Shown: positions 38,607 to 43,000 of the stretch, piece by piece
How the letters are laid out: the number at the start of each line of letters is the position of its first letter
Position numbering within the stretch: the first letter of the stretch is position 1
NCBI GenBank assembly: GCA_963513935.1
Contig: OY740768.1
Span: 66,576,231-66,640,230 of the forward strand
Origin: Aphrophora alni
Lineage: Eukaryota > Arthropoda > Insecta > Hemiptera > Aphrophoridae
Direction: 5' to 3'
DNA length: 64,000 bases
Notes under the pieces: generated by a model
What the model was told of the DNA's origin: nothing
Seen by the model: only the letters and a program-made list of their open reading frames with translations
The model's database searches: none
Position numbers and translations under genes: made by a program

Positions 38607-39271
38607 TTATTTATTTAGAACATAACAAATAATATTAGGTCACAAAGCTATTCAGAAGAAAGGAATATACAAACTCAATACTACCATAGAAATATATAAT
38701 AAAAGAAGTGCCTAAATAAAGTATAAAGCAATCATTTTTAAATTAAAAAACACTGAGTGTTATAAAAGTAATGTAATAATAAAATATTATTTTAGTTGAT
38801 TTTTAATATAGTGTAATTTATACTTTTTTTATTATTCCATTAGCTTGCCATACTTAAAAATATAACATTCTGTTATGAGTTATACCATAGAGATACTCAC
38901 TATATAACACTTTGAATATGATGTGTATGTACATGTTTAATGTTTGGTAATAAAAAAAAGAAATGTTCAAAATTGAATTGAAAGTTATAACTTCAAGGAA
39001 TATTATAATTCTAGCCGTTTTACTTTGAATGTTTTTTTTTCCAGCACCAACATGCCGCAAAGAACAAACACGAGAATACTACAGTGAAAATGGATGTCGT
39101 TCACGAAAACCTGTAAAAATGGCTAAATGCGAGGGTAGCTGTGGTTCTAGTTGCTGTCGTGCGCGTAAAACAAAGAGGCGCAAAGTGCGATTGATTTGTA
39201 ATGATGGAACCCGGTATACAAAGGATGTAGAAATTGTGCGCAAGTGTGCGTGCACCAAGAAGTGTTACTGA
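751..39271 (+). CDS. sli: slit, 3' half of gene (14 exons, spliced)
   Basis: Slit is a secreted extracellular-matrix ligand of Roundabout receptors, repelling axons and migrating cells at the midline. Coding exons: 751-883, 1649-1720, 2963-3034, 4209-4280, 5656-5727, 8743-8906, 10015-10231, 10346-10485, 11758-11927, 14415-14622, 33097-33331, 35287-35510, 38134-38421, 39045-39271. They join in phase into about 763 residues. Domain order (residues from the window's first full codon): LRRNT 6-44, LRRs 44-139, LRRCT 141-195, EGF1-6 about 205-444, laminin G about 448-610, acidic linker, EGF7 about 651-688, cystine knot about 692-763. This is the insect Slit order, with seven EGFs where vertebrates have nine. 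I recognised it from close residue-level similarity to Drosophila Slit throughout. The start codon and LRR blocks 1-3 lie upstream of the window. No disabling change is seen in any exon. Confidence 0.97.
884..1648 (+). other. slit intron, nothing recognised
   Basis: AT-rich intron with GTAAGC donor and TTTCAG acceptor. I see no repeat, transposon or coding remnant. Confidence 0.8.
1649..1720 (+). CDS. sli: slit exon: LRR cassette 1 of block 4
   Basis: A 72-nt exon, phase 2 to phase 2, encoding one 24-residue leucine-rich repeat ([10 protein letters not shown]... then LKSLTRL). Acceptor TTTCAG, donor GTAAGT. Both ends split a leucine codon, so the exon is one exact repeat unit. Confidence 0.95.
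1721..2962 (+). other. slit intron carrying a TG microsatellite
   Basis: Intron between LRR cassettes 1 and 2. Apart from the (TG)n tract at 2096-2161 I see only AT-rich sequence. Confidence 0.8.
2096..2161. repeat. (TG)n microsatellite
   Basis: About 33 TG units with one GC interruption near the 3' end. Any reading frame through it (Val-Cys or Thr-His repeats) is an artefact of the dinucleotide. Confidence 0.98.
2963..3034 (+). CDS. sli: slit exon: LRR cassette 2 of block 4
   Basis: 72-nt phase 2/2 exon with TTACAG acceptor and GTAAGT donor. It encodes [16 protein letters not shown]... and so carries an NFT sequon (N-glycosylation signal) in a loop of the repeat. Confidence 0.95.
3035..4208 (+). 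other. slit intron, poly-C run only
   Basis: AT-rich intron. The only distinct item is a run of 12 C at 3341-3352. The 95-codon open frame across it has no recognisable protein similarity and spans the homopolymer. Confidence 0.75.
4209..4280 (+). CDS. sli: slit exon: LRR cassette 3 of block 4
   Basis: 72-nt phase 2/2 exon, TTCCAG acceptor and GTAAGT donor. It encodes [18 protein letters not shown] and following residues, colinear with Drosophila Slit. Confidence 0.95.
4281..5655 (+). other. slit intron with a hAT-type MITE
   Basis: Intron between LRR cassettes 3 and 4. It holds the element at 4331-4643. The rest is AT-rich and I recognise nothing else in it. Confidence 0.8.
4331..4643. mobile_element. 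hAT-type MITE, 313 bp
   Basis: The element begins CAGGGGCGTG and ends CACGCCACTG, so its ends are imperfect inverted repeats of the CAGNGGCGTG kind common in hAT elements. It is flanked by a perfect 8-bp direct repeat AGTATTAT (4323-4330 and 4644-4651), the duplication length expected of hAT transposases. The interior is AT-rich between GC-rich ends and has no transposase coding, so it is non-autonomous. Confidence 0.9.
5656..5727 (+). CDS. sli: slit exon: LRR cassette 4 of block 4
   Basis: 72-nt phase 2/2 exon, TTTCAG acceptor and GTAAGT donor. It encodes [18 protein letters not shown] and so on, the last LRR before the C-terminal cap. Confidence 0.95.
5990..7320 (-). pseudogene. Ty3/gypsy retrotransposon gag-pro-pol relic
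   Basis: Read on the minus strand from about 7300 down to 5990, the frames give pieces in gag-protease-reverse transcriptase order. A gag-like stretch near 7000-7110 reads [17 protein letters not shown] protease-end piece near 6700 reads LGLTDS. An RT start near 6300-6360 reads [17 protein letters not shown], and the RT catalytic motif YIDD lies at 6025-6036 in the context [11 protein letters not shown]. Stops and frame changes separate the pieces, so the copy is dead. Integrase, RNase H and LTRs were not found, so the copy is incomplete. Family knowledge supports Ty3/gypsy from the DPKDLN-like and YIDD motifs; clade is not resolved. Confidence 0.8.
7345..8381. mobile_element. Harbinger-like non-autonomous DNA transposon, 1.04 kb
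   Basis: The left end GGGCCATATTTATGAAC and the reverse complement of the right end (AGGCTGTATTTATGAAC) form imperfect terminal inverted repeats. The flanks carry a direct TTA (7342-7344 and 8382-8384), matching the TWA duplication of PIF/Harbinger elements. Subterminal AAGGA/TCCTT-rich sequence recurs at both ends. The interior has stops in all frames and no transposase I recognise. Confidence 0.75.
8743..8906 (+). CDS. sli: slit exon: LRRCT cap of block 4
   Basis: 164-nt exon, phase 2 to phase 1, between TTTACAG and GTATTT. It encodes the C-terminal LRR cap: [17 protein letters not shown], then [20 protein letters not shown] and FQCKG. The four cap cysteines (CxC...C...C) are present. Confidence 0.96.
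8907..10014 (+). other. slit intron, nothing recognised
   Basis: AT-rich 1.1-kb intron with an unremarkable short minus-strand frame at 9097-9318 that resembles no family I know. Confidence 0.75.
10015..10231 (+). CDS. sli: slit exon: EGF1 and start of EGF2
   Basis: 217-nt exon, phase 1 to phase 2. It encodes [15 protein letters not shown], a complete EGF-like domain ending in [12 protein letters not shown], and most of the next one ([20 protein letters not shown]). The donor splits the serine codon before the fifth cysteine of EGF2. Confidence 0.96.
10346..10485 (+). CDS. sli: slit exon: end of EGF2 and most of EGF3
   Basis: 140-nt exon, phase 2 to phase 1, after a long pyrimidine run and TTTAG. 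It completes EGF2 ([12 protein letters not shown]) and encodes EGF3, which starts NVDDC, the usual opening of a calcium-binding EGF. It ends in SSGFMG before GTAATG. Confidence 0.96.
10486..11757 (+). other. slit intron largely filled by a LINE 3' end
   Basis: This intron holds the RTE-type relic at about 10850-11704, leaving only about 54 bp between it and the next exon. Upstream of it the sequence is AT-rich and featureless. Confidence 0.8.
10850..11704 (+). pseudogene. RTE-type LINE relic (3' end of reverse transcriptase ORF)
   Basis: Plus-strand frames give the characteristic C-terminal part of RTE-like endonuclease/reverse transcriptases, in order. Near 10861: [17 protein letters not shown]. 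From 11191: [20 protein letters not shown], then [19 protein letters not shown] and [18 protein letters not shown]. From about 11455: a stretch with [20 protein letters not shown] followed by [13 protein letters not shown]. The frames shift and contain stops, so it is inactive. The 5' endonuclease and core RT motifs are absent, consistent with 5' truncation. No target duplication was identified. Confidence 0.8.
11758..11927 (+). CDS. sli: slit exon: EGF4 and start of EGF5
   Basis: 170-nt exon, phase 1 to phase 0, from TTTTAG to GTTAGT. It encodes the end of EGF3 (EYCETK), EGF4 ([16 protein letters not shown]... [12 protein letters not shown]) and the [11 protein letters not shown] opening of calcium-binding EGF5. 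An open frame reading into it from upstream belongs to the LINE relic and intron. Confidence 0.96.
11928..14414 (+). other. slit intron with small transposon scraps
   Basis: 2.5-kb intron. It has a transposase N-terminal scrap (about 12150-12345) and a CTGAAGA...AACGTTGG stretch near 12003-12042 resembling the ends of Penelope-like or other non-LTR elements. The rest is AT-rich without recognisable content. Confidence 0.65.
12150..12345 (-). pseudogene. Transposase helix-turn-helix (DUF4817-like) fragment
   Basis: The minus strand reads, with frame changes, pieces like [18 protein letters not shown], then [19 protein letters not shown]. This pattern (W-x-x-E-x-K-S-x-x-x-V-Q, then W-x-x-x-x-T-G-S-V, then a GR-rich tail) is typical of the DUF4817 DNA-binding domain of arthropod mariner-like transposases. 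No catalytic domain follows. It is more GC-rich than its surroundings, consistent with an inserted fragment. Confidence 0.55.
14415..14622 (+). CDS. sli: slit exon: end of EGF5, processing linker, EGF6
   Basis: 208-nt exon, phase 0 to phase 1. It completes EGF5 ([18 protein letters not shown]... KFC), then encodes a short linker [10 protein letters not shown] (14496-14525) and EGF6, starting [12 protein letters not shown]. In vertebrate Slit2 and in fly Slit the protein is cut in this linker, just before TSPC, into N- and C-terminal fragments. Here the residue before the threonine is glutamine. The exon ends in CAPGYSG. Confidence 0.96.
14496..14540 (+). other. predicted Slit proteolytic processing linker
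   Basis: Linker between EGF5 and EGF6 reading [10 protein letters not shown] followed by TSPC. The position matches the known cleavage region of Slit proteins. That cleavage happens here is inferred from conservation, not visible in the DNA. Confidence 0.6.
15624..15666. repeat. (TA)n tract outside the left array
   Basis: About 21 TA units immediately outside the left repeat array. A matching (TA)n lies outside the right array at 30511-30538. Confidence 0.95.
15667..15990 (+). repeat. left subterminal array of GACCTTTTGAGTGCCT-like units
   Basis: The stretch holds about seven or eight diverged copies of a core like GACCTTTYSAGTGCCTGG, followed by a variable spacer often containing TTATAC. 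Two copies share a near-identical stretch (GCTTGATATAAAGATACC at 15836 and 15914, 78 bp apart). The outermost unit ATAAGACCTTTTGAGTGCC (15672-15690) is matched, inverted and with one mismatch, at the outer end of the array at 30100-30505. TTATACGATCAG (15715-15726) also recurs inverted there. Confidence 0.8.
16050..16062. repeat. poly-C run
   Basis: Thirteen C in a row, followed by a stretch somewhat richer in CG dinucleotides than the rest of the intron. Function unknown. Confidence 0.9.
17132..17735 (+). mobile_element. 5'-truncated non-LTR retrotransposon (R1/Jockey-like)
   Basis: The insert starts directly inside an RNase H domain ([15 protein letters not shown], the last catalytic Asp region). 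It runs in one open frame to the stop at 17648-17650, then a short 3' UTR ending in an A run. After RNase H the protein has the usual C-terminal zinc-knuckle-like CRKC...EHILLEC. It is flanked by a perfect 11-bp duplication AAGCTCGGTTT (17121-17131 and 17736-17746), the signature of target-primed insertion with 5' truncation. It is GC-richer than its surroundings and has no internal stop, suggesting a fairly recent copy. The clade (R1, Jockey or a relative) is inferred only from the presence of RNase H. Confidence 0.9.
17135..17650 (+). pseudogene. RNase H and zinc-knuckle C-terminus of a LINE ORF2
   Basis: About 171 uninterrupted codons encode the end of a LINE polyprotein. Residues 1-20 carry the RNase H motif GNERADELA; about 105-125 carry C-x2-C-x8-H-x4-C; the frame ends ...MTGITSWV. 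There is no reverse transcriptase or endonuclease upstream because the copy is truncated, so it cannot move by itself. Confidence 0.85.
18217..18245. other. near-perfect hairpin
   Basis: CCATTGT, C, GGTG, a TAAT loop, CACC, AC, ACAATGG. Two nested stems (7 and 4 bp) with a small asymmetry. It lies in a CG-richer patch upstream of the Ulp1-like relic. Its role is unknown. Confidence 0.6.
18614..18638. repeat. poly-A tract
   Basis: An uninterrupted run of about 25 A that lies just upstream of the first Ulp1-like reading frame. Confidence 0.95.
18671..19215 (+). pseudogene. Ulp1-like cysteine protease module 1 (decayed)
   Basis: After ATG at 18671 ([11 protein letters not shown]) the frame breaks. 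Downstream pieces in different frames give [20 protein letters not shown], then [20 protein letters not shown], then [18 protein letters not shown] (from about 19048). This is the order of the Ulp1/SENP (C48) fold: a hydrophobic strand with the His region (GHFVCSFF here lacks the usual HW), IYIYDS with the Asp, and Q...DCGIFA with the oxyanion Gln and Cys. Several frame breaks and stops indicate it is not functional. Ulp1-like proteases are found as single host enzymes and as passengers in several classes of large DNA transposon; which applies here is not known. Confidence 0.65.
19216..19720 (+). pseudogene. Ulp1-like cysteine protease module 2
   Basis: A second, better preserved C48-like module follows in the same direction. 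It reads [12 protein letters not shown], then [20 protein letters not shown] (His in HW, Asp in YDS), then [15 protein letters not shown] (Gln and Cys). One extra T near 19650 shifts the frame; past it the peptide continues [20 protein letters not shown], matching the ATS-R-V...MR stretch of module 1. Modules 1 and 2 share motif order and spacing, so the locus encodes, or once encoded, two protease domains in tandem. An open frame from 18886 to 19617 covers the end of module 1 and most of module 2. Confidence 0.7.
19757..20289 (+). pseudogene. PIF1-like helicase C-terminal fragment
   Basis: The first frame reads [20 protein letters not shown] then [15 protein letters not shown], and is broken near an A run around 19905. 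The second frame (to the stop at 20287-20289) reads [40 protein letters not shown], and ends [20 protein letters not shown]. These are the late motifs of PIF1-family helicases: PTN, the LRRN-D--GL-NG-IGT strand and the final HK-QG Walker-like motif. The frame stops just where the last arginine-finger segment (YVALSR in relatives) should follow. The N-terminal ATPase half is missing. PIF1-like helicases of this type sit in Helitrons and some other large elements. Confidence 0.7.
20925..21128 (-). other. unrecognised minus-strand open frame, 67 codons
   Basis: The frame reads [20 protein letters not shown] at its start and [20 protein letters not shown] near its middle, ending EEHPG. Its codon use looks more protein-like than the surrounding AT-rich DNA, and GTAAGT (minus strand, near 21080) followed by TTTTTCAG about 40 bp later would make a tiny intron. 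I recognise no family. It may be a further remnant of the element carrying the protease and helicase pieces. Confidence 0.3.
25337..25605 (+). repeat. two diverged direct copies of a ~138-bp unit
   Basis: ACTAGATGYAAGNNATAAAT at about 25337 and 25475 opens each copy, and both end in TAAGCCAGATAAACCAT. The copies differ by scattered substitutions. Confidence 0.75.
25832..26790 (+). repeat. 121-bp tandem repeat, about eight copies
   Basis: AAAAACCTTCTCC recurs at 25832, 25953, 26074, 26195, 26316 and 26437, exactly every 121 bp; 26558 starts a diverged copy and about 26678 a poorer one. Each unit contains TTCATGTTAATCGGTCAAAC and TTAGACTGGGTAAGTAAC. The central copies are nearly identical and the edges more diverged, as expected of unequal exchange. 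The TCGGTCAAAC segment also occurs alone at about 27465-27480. Confidence 0.95.
27110..27640 (-). repeat. interspersed-repeat-like sequence with ACAGGGTG end
   Basis: Around 27403-27424 the sequence CACCCTGTATATATATAGGG joins two stretches. The left one, read on the minus strand from ACAGGGTGAG, has AAGTTCATATGGACCCATGT. The right one contains TGTGCCAAGTTCAAACTGAA and TCGGTCAAACTG and ends in CACCCTGTATG. Such phrases are common in arthropod interspersed repeats. Boundaries and class are not resolved. Confidence 0.45.
28665..28823. mobile_element. mariner/Tc1-type MITE, 159 bp
   Basis: Terminal inverted repeats of about 47 bp: left TACAGGATGCCCCCGAA..., right (reverse complement) TACAGAATGCCCTCGAA..., both continuing with TCTCTGGTCCCCTTTTGTGG. 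It is flanked by TA at 28663-28664 and 28824-28825, the duplication made by Tc1/mariner transposases. The 65-bp core is non-coding. Confidence 0.9.
29253..29440 (+). repeat. direct repeat of ~46 bp, 141 bp apart
   Basis: GCTGGGAAAAGTACTATGAC occurs at about 29255 and 29397, each followed by TGTGTTTTGTTGTTAAAC, with one base difference. Confidence 0.85.
29485..29695 (+). repeat. LINE/SINE tail-like repeat fragment
   Basis: The stretch contains GGTGCAAATTTG, ACATACAGACATACAGACAG and GGACTCAGGGGGTCCCAAAA, phrases typical of an arthropod interspersed-repeat 3' region. It ends in a small palindrome CTATACTATAGTATAG. No coding function is visible. Confidence 0.45.
30100..30505 (-). repeat. right subterminal array, inverted relative to the left one
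   Basis: Diverged units with the core AGGCNYCNAAAAGGTC on the plus strand, the reverse complement of the left array's core. The outermost unit is GGCACTCGAAAGGTCTTAT (30482-30500). CTGATCGTATAA at 30251 and a variant at 30287 are the inverted counterpart of TTATACGATCAG in the left array. Confidence 0.8.
30511..30538. repeat. (AT)n tract outside the right array
   Basis: Fourteen AT units directly outside the right array, mirroring the tract at 15624-15666. Confidence 0.95.
31533..32744 (-). mobile_element. mariner element, inactive, 1.2 kb
   Basis: Inverted ends CGAGGGCTATCCAGAAAAAT on the left and, reverse-complemented, CGAGGGCTGTCCAGGAAGTA on the right, flanked by TA (31531-31532 and 32745-32746). 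The transposase reads on the minus strand. About 1.2 kb is slightly short for a mariner (usually near 1.3 kb), in line with an internal deletion in the coding region. Confidence 0.9.
31690..32400 (-). pseudogene. mariner transposase pseudogene
   Basis: The minus-strand frame from about 32362 gives the DNA-binding half ([20 protein letters not shown], then [20 protein letters not shown]) up to HIITG. A deletion then removes the DETW motif with the first catalytic Asp and some 40 following residues. It resumes with CFLGL, and one frame over with [23 protein letters not shown], holding the second Asp, is present near 31900; another frame change precedes the [11 protein letters not shown] end that holds the third acidic position. 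DD34D mariner transposases cut and paste the element; this one cannot be active. Confidence 0.88.
33097..33331 (+). CDS. sli: slit exon: end of EGF6 and first part of laminin G
   Basis: 235-nt exon, phase 1 to phase 2, from TTATAG to GTTTGT. It completes EGF6 (GKRCEYL) and begins the laminin-G beta-sandwich: [16 protein letters not shown], then [20 protein letters not shown] and [19 protein letters not shown]. Two sequons, NTS and NVT, are visible. Confidence 0.97.
33332..35286 (+). other. slit intron with a fold-back repeat and pogo-like end
   Basis: Very AT-rich intron. A CAGTAGATTTCCTCTCATCC sequence at about 33347 looks like a pogo/Tigger terminal repeat just after the exon, but no partner end was found. 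Diverged direct and inverted repeats occupy about 33630-34800. Confidence 0.6.
33630..34800. repeat. diverged direct plus inverted AT-rich repeats
   Basis: Two direct copies about 310-350 bp apart share TTTATAAATTGATTNTGNTT and GTAAGAANTTTTGATT plus TAACATTACTATTT-like segments. The stretch 33630-33830 matches, inverted, about 34515-34690 (for example AGTAATATTAT against ATAACATTACT, and AAAATTAGGCTTATTTTG against AAATAAGGCCTAACTTTT). This is a fold-back organisation. No coding content. Confidence 0.6.
35287..35510 (+). CDS. sli: slit exon: middle of laminin G
   Basis: 224-nt exon, phase 2 to phase 1, from TTACAG to GTAATT. It encodes [37 protein letters not shown], then [20 protein letters not shown] and [11 protein letters not shown] and NLT sequons are conserved with fly Slit. 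Confidence 0.97.
35554..37357 (-). mobile_element. pogo/Tigger-like element, 1.8 kb, decayed
   Basis: The ends GAGTAGGCTCACGATTATTC on the left and, reverse-complemented, CAGTAGACTAAAGGTAATCA on the right are diverged pogo-type inverted repeats, flanked by TA (35552-35553 and 37358-37359). The left end lies only about 43 bp past the slit exon donor. Its transposase remnant is on the minus strand. Confidence 0.7.
36000..36620 (-). pseudogene. Tigger/pogo DDE transposase remnant
   Basis: On the minus strand, from about 36450 downward: [18 protein letters not shown], then a degenerate catalytic stretch ending [30 protein letters not shown], and after a frame break [19 protein letters not shown] with [11 protein letters not shown] near the C-terminus. 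This order (DNAPSH-like, LPPN-T-LIQP-like, DQGVI--FK) is the DDE_1 transposase of pogo/Tigger elements, related to CENP-B and jerky proteins. Frame breaks and stops make it inactive. Confidence 0.8.
38134..38421 (+). CDS. sli: slit exon: end of laminin G, acidic linker, EGF7
   Basis: 288-nt exon, phase 1 to phase 1, from TTCCAG to GTAATT. It encodes the last LamG strands ([15 protein letters not shown]... TPGC), a glutamate/aspartate-rich linker (about residues 620-650, including [12 protein letters not shown]) and EGF7 ([14 protein letters not shown] ... [14 protein letters not shown]). The acidic linker is also present, with different sequence, in Drosophila Slit. Confidence 0.97.
38422..39044 (+). 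other. last slit intron with a TA microsatellite
   Basis: Short AT-rich intron. Only the (TA)n tract at 38556-38602 stands out. Confidence 0.8.
38556..38602. repeat. (TA)n microsatellite
   Basis: About 23 TA units within the last slit intron. Confidence 0.97.
39045..39271 (+). CDS. sli: slit last exon: C-terminal cystine knot and stop
   Basis: 227-nt exon from TTCCAG to the TGA at 39269-39271. It encodes the CTCK domain: [20 protein letters not shown], then [20 protein letters not shown], basic RRKVR, and the invariant-looking end [11 protein letters not shown]. The cystine-knot cysteines (C, C, C-x3-C, CC, C, C-x-C, C) are all present. The basic patches are consistent with the known heparan-sulfate affinity of Slit proteins. 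Confidence 0.98.
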
Positions 39272-39526
39272 CTATCAGGCCCCTCCCACACCACCATGCA
39301 CGTCGCATTGCCGCACGTACAAATCAACACACCACTGTACACTACAACTTCTTACACGTTTCAATGGACCACTGCCAATAGATTTTTATTTTATTTTGTA
39401 AATATTTCTGTGTTCAGCTCTTTATTTATTATTATAATGTGGTCTCTTTGTGTATGTTTGTTCCTATTACTTCCATAGGGATAGGTAATGCAATTCAGCC
39501 TGCTAACCTAGTCTTACTGAAATCAG

Positions 39527-39532
39527 AATAAA
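39527..39532 (+). promoter_or_regulatory. first candidate poly(A) signal of slit
   Basis: The sequence AATAAA lies 256 nt after the stop codon. Confidence 0.5.
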
Positions 39533-40050
39533 TTATTTTACAAAAAGAAGATATAGTTTAGATTTGTATATTTTTAAATTTTTATTATTATTATTTAAGA
39601 GTAGTGAGTGTATAGGTTAGAGATGACTGTATGCTTCATGCTGTGATATTGTTAATTATTTTGCACATCACTTTAACTTTTCATTCGCCTTTGTCTGCTT
39701 TCAACCATAGACCTATAATAGGATATCCCAAATTATTTCAAACAATTAATTGTGTTATATGTTTTTATAACTGAATGTTGTATGCTTAAATCATTACAAT
39801 ATGTGTTTAGATTATGTACAAATATTTCTATCATTTTATAAAATGAAAAACTACACCTTTCATATAACTGAAATTAGTATATATTTAGTTTGTTTTTTGT
39901 ATTAATTGTGTACACTTATTATTCATTTATATAAATAAATAAGTTTTATATTATTTTGGATATATTTGTCTATAAAAGTTGATCAGAATGATTATTATTG
40001 AAATAAGTACTTACTTTTCTAATATATTTAGATTATTAACTGAATCTTGA

Positions 40051-40056
40051 AATAAA
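40051..40056 (+). promoter_or_regulatory. later candidate poly(A) signal of slit
   Basis: AATAAA followed by ATGTTTC and a T-rich stretch, a reasonable downstream element. Another AATAAA lies at 39934. Confidence 0.45.
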
Positions 40057-40080
40057 ATGTTTCAATTCTCGTTTTATATA

Positions 40081-43000
40081 GAGTATAGTAAACACATAAT
40101 TTTATTTTCATTAATCAATTAACATGATTTATATACATTAACATCGTGTATTAAATTTTAATATACAGATTAAAAAATACAAATTCTGTTATTTGTTGCT
40201 TTCAAAAACTAAATTTAAATTTATTTATGCTCAGATATATCACCAGTTGTATTTACTGGTGTGAATTGTTGTTAAATTTTATTGCAGTTGTACCTACAAA
40301 ATTATTTTCATTTGCATATATCTTTTTTAATTATACTGAGAACAAATACTCAGCTGTAGAATTTCATTAAACATAATAAGAATTCCTAAATTATATAAAA
40401 CATTACTCACCAAAACATGTCACTTATAACATATTACATGTTGATTTGAAGTGTAAAACGATATTATTATTTATTACACAAACTTCAAAACGTTACAAGC
40501 TTATAAAATTTATAAACTGCTTTTATGATTATTTATATACATTTTATTAAATTTTAACAAATCCCAATAATTATAGGAACTTGTCTTATGTATTAAATTA
40601 ATGTTTTTTAAATAAATTATGGGATGTTTTTTATTTTAAAAGTTATTTAGTCAAATATTCATTTAAATTATGTTTATTTTAAAGTATTATTTTCAAAGAT
40701 TAAATGGTTAGGGTGGGGAAGAGAAAAGAAAAAAAAGTATGACTAAAGTTCAAAAGTTTCCTTCATATAACTCCTGAAGTAGAAAGAGAAATTTAAAGTT
40801 GTTTATATTATTAATTCATTGACAAATAGAATCCAAACAAAATTTAGCAATTTTATCAAACTTTAACAGATTTCATAAAAAAAGAACTCTCATGCCTATC
40901 AGCAAATAGAAAACTGTGCATTAACTTAAACAAAAAAATGTCAACCTAATGTTTATTGCAAACCTATAAATAATAATAAGCATTACAATATTCATATATG
41001 GTACTTGGTAGCAGGCTGAATTATAGAACCCTTATAGTTACATTCAAACTTAATTGTGCATGACTAGAATATTGATGATTTCTATAATTTAATTTATTTA
41101 ACCCATGGATGACAAAAAAAAATACTAATTTATTATTTTAGTTATTGAATGATTAGAAATCATTTACTGAAATCTGTTTAAAAATTTTAACTATAACAAT
41201 TATAATTTTATAATTATAACGACAATTTACATCGAAAGTATTAATATTTTAATAAATATATGCTTATTTTAGAATATATGTCAGCAATTTTCAACAATAG
41301 TCTTTATAGTACATATAGTTTCTTACCATTTTCATTTCTTAACTTTTCCTCAGATACTTAATATTGTAACATAGACTGTAATCAAGTGTGTTGTTGGTGG
41401 AGTGATACAACCAGTTAAGGAGGGGCCTTTATAATTTTTGCGCTGTTAGTCAGTGAGAATAGTGAATGGATAGCAGTTTCCTTTCTAACAAAACTTAATG
41501 ACTGTTTTCGATTAGTTTCCGTAGTGAAAAGGACATTGCTAAACAAAACATAAACATTGTAAATACAAAAGCATTAAACGAAGGCAACATAACAAGAGAA
41601 AGCTTAAAGTTTCTTTTGTCAGATCCATGTTTGCATGACTAGGTTAGGTTTTTGTACAGGCTATGCTAGAATTCCTAATAGAGGATATATAATTTTGTTT
41701 TCTTTCTCTCACTTTCTCTCTATATACGTATTTTAATTTTATGTGTGAACAATATGTATTGTGTTAATACACATATCTGTATAAATAAAACATATTGTGT
41801 GCTATATACATACTTTTTTAAAGTATTTATATAATTGTTTATTTGTATTAAAACTGTTTAAAATTATGTTTAGTACAAACTGGATAATTGTATAGGAAAG
41901 CAAAATAAATGTAAAAGTACTTTAAAACATGTTAAAATGTCTGTGAAATACATTCATTTGTCTGCAGAAGAGAGTAAAATTCTGTTATAGAAAGGAAAGC
42001 AGTTAATTCAGATTTTTTTAAATGTATTCCCAATTTTCTTTCCTTGTGATATTTTATATAAAACAATAACATTTGTATTTGAAAGGATAAAACATAAATT
42101 TATAGTTTTTTTTCCCCCTTTTTTTTAACAATTTAACAAAATAATGATATATCTACTATTATATACATATATCTTACACTAAGATTTTATTTATTTAAGG
42201 TTAAGAAGAAAACATATTCAAGTCAGAAGAAATCAAAAATATATCAGGTCAAACTTATATGTCCTAAAAATAATGAGTAATTATATAATATTGCCTTACA
42301 AGCTATTGTAATAATTTAATACTCAATATTGTTTTAATGCAATAAGTCAAAAATTTAAATTAAACTTACAAGATCATTGAAATAAACAAAAATCTGGGAA
42401 AACAATCATTCAAAAATAAAATTTTATAACTAAAAATAAGTTTTAAATGGAGAAAAAAATACTAATAATATGGAAAAATAATCATTCAAATATAAAATTG
42501 TAAAACTAACATATTACAGTCAATTATCTGAAGTATCAAACTGATTTAGTTTTTAATTAATACTAGAAGGGTTGCAGTTGCTTTTGTAACTTTATTGAAG
42601 ATCCCCCACATTATATTTAACTTAATTATATCTCACTTCAATTAAATTTTAACATTCAAATTTTGTCTGAACATTTTTTAACGTATTAGTTTGTCTAAAT
42701 TCTCTCTCAGTGGAAGTAATTATTTTAACACCACAATAGGACATAAAATAACACCCAATTTAAAAAATAATATAGGTAGGTCAAAATACACTTTTTCTCT
42801 CTTATTTTATTAAAATATTTAGACTTTTGTAAAAAAAATAATAATAATAAATAATGATTTTTATAATTAATTATTACTATTTAGTAAGACAATACAGTAA
42901 TTGTTGAATAAAATAATAAACTATGGAATTTTTTTTTTTTTTTAATTGACAAGTATACTTTAGTGAATGCTATTTTATAGCTATGTTTAATAACTTTTAC

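Larger units (their letters stand above)
39272..40080 (+). other. slit 3' UTR (probable extent)
   Basis: Non-coding AT-rich sequence after the stop. AATAAA poly(A) signals occur at 39527-39532, 39934-39939 and 40051-40056, so transcripts of at least three lengths are possible. The true end cannot be set from DNA alone. Confidence 0.55.
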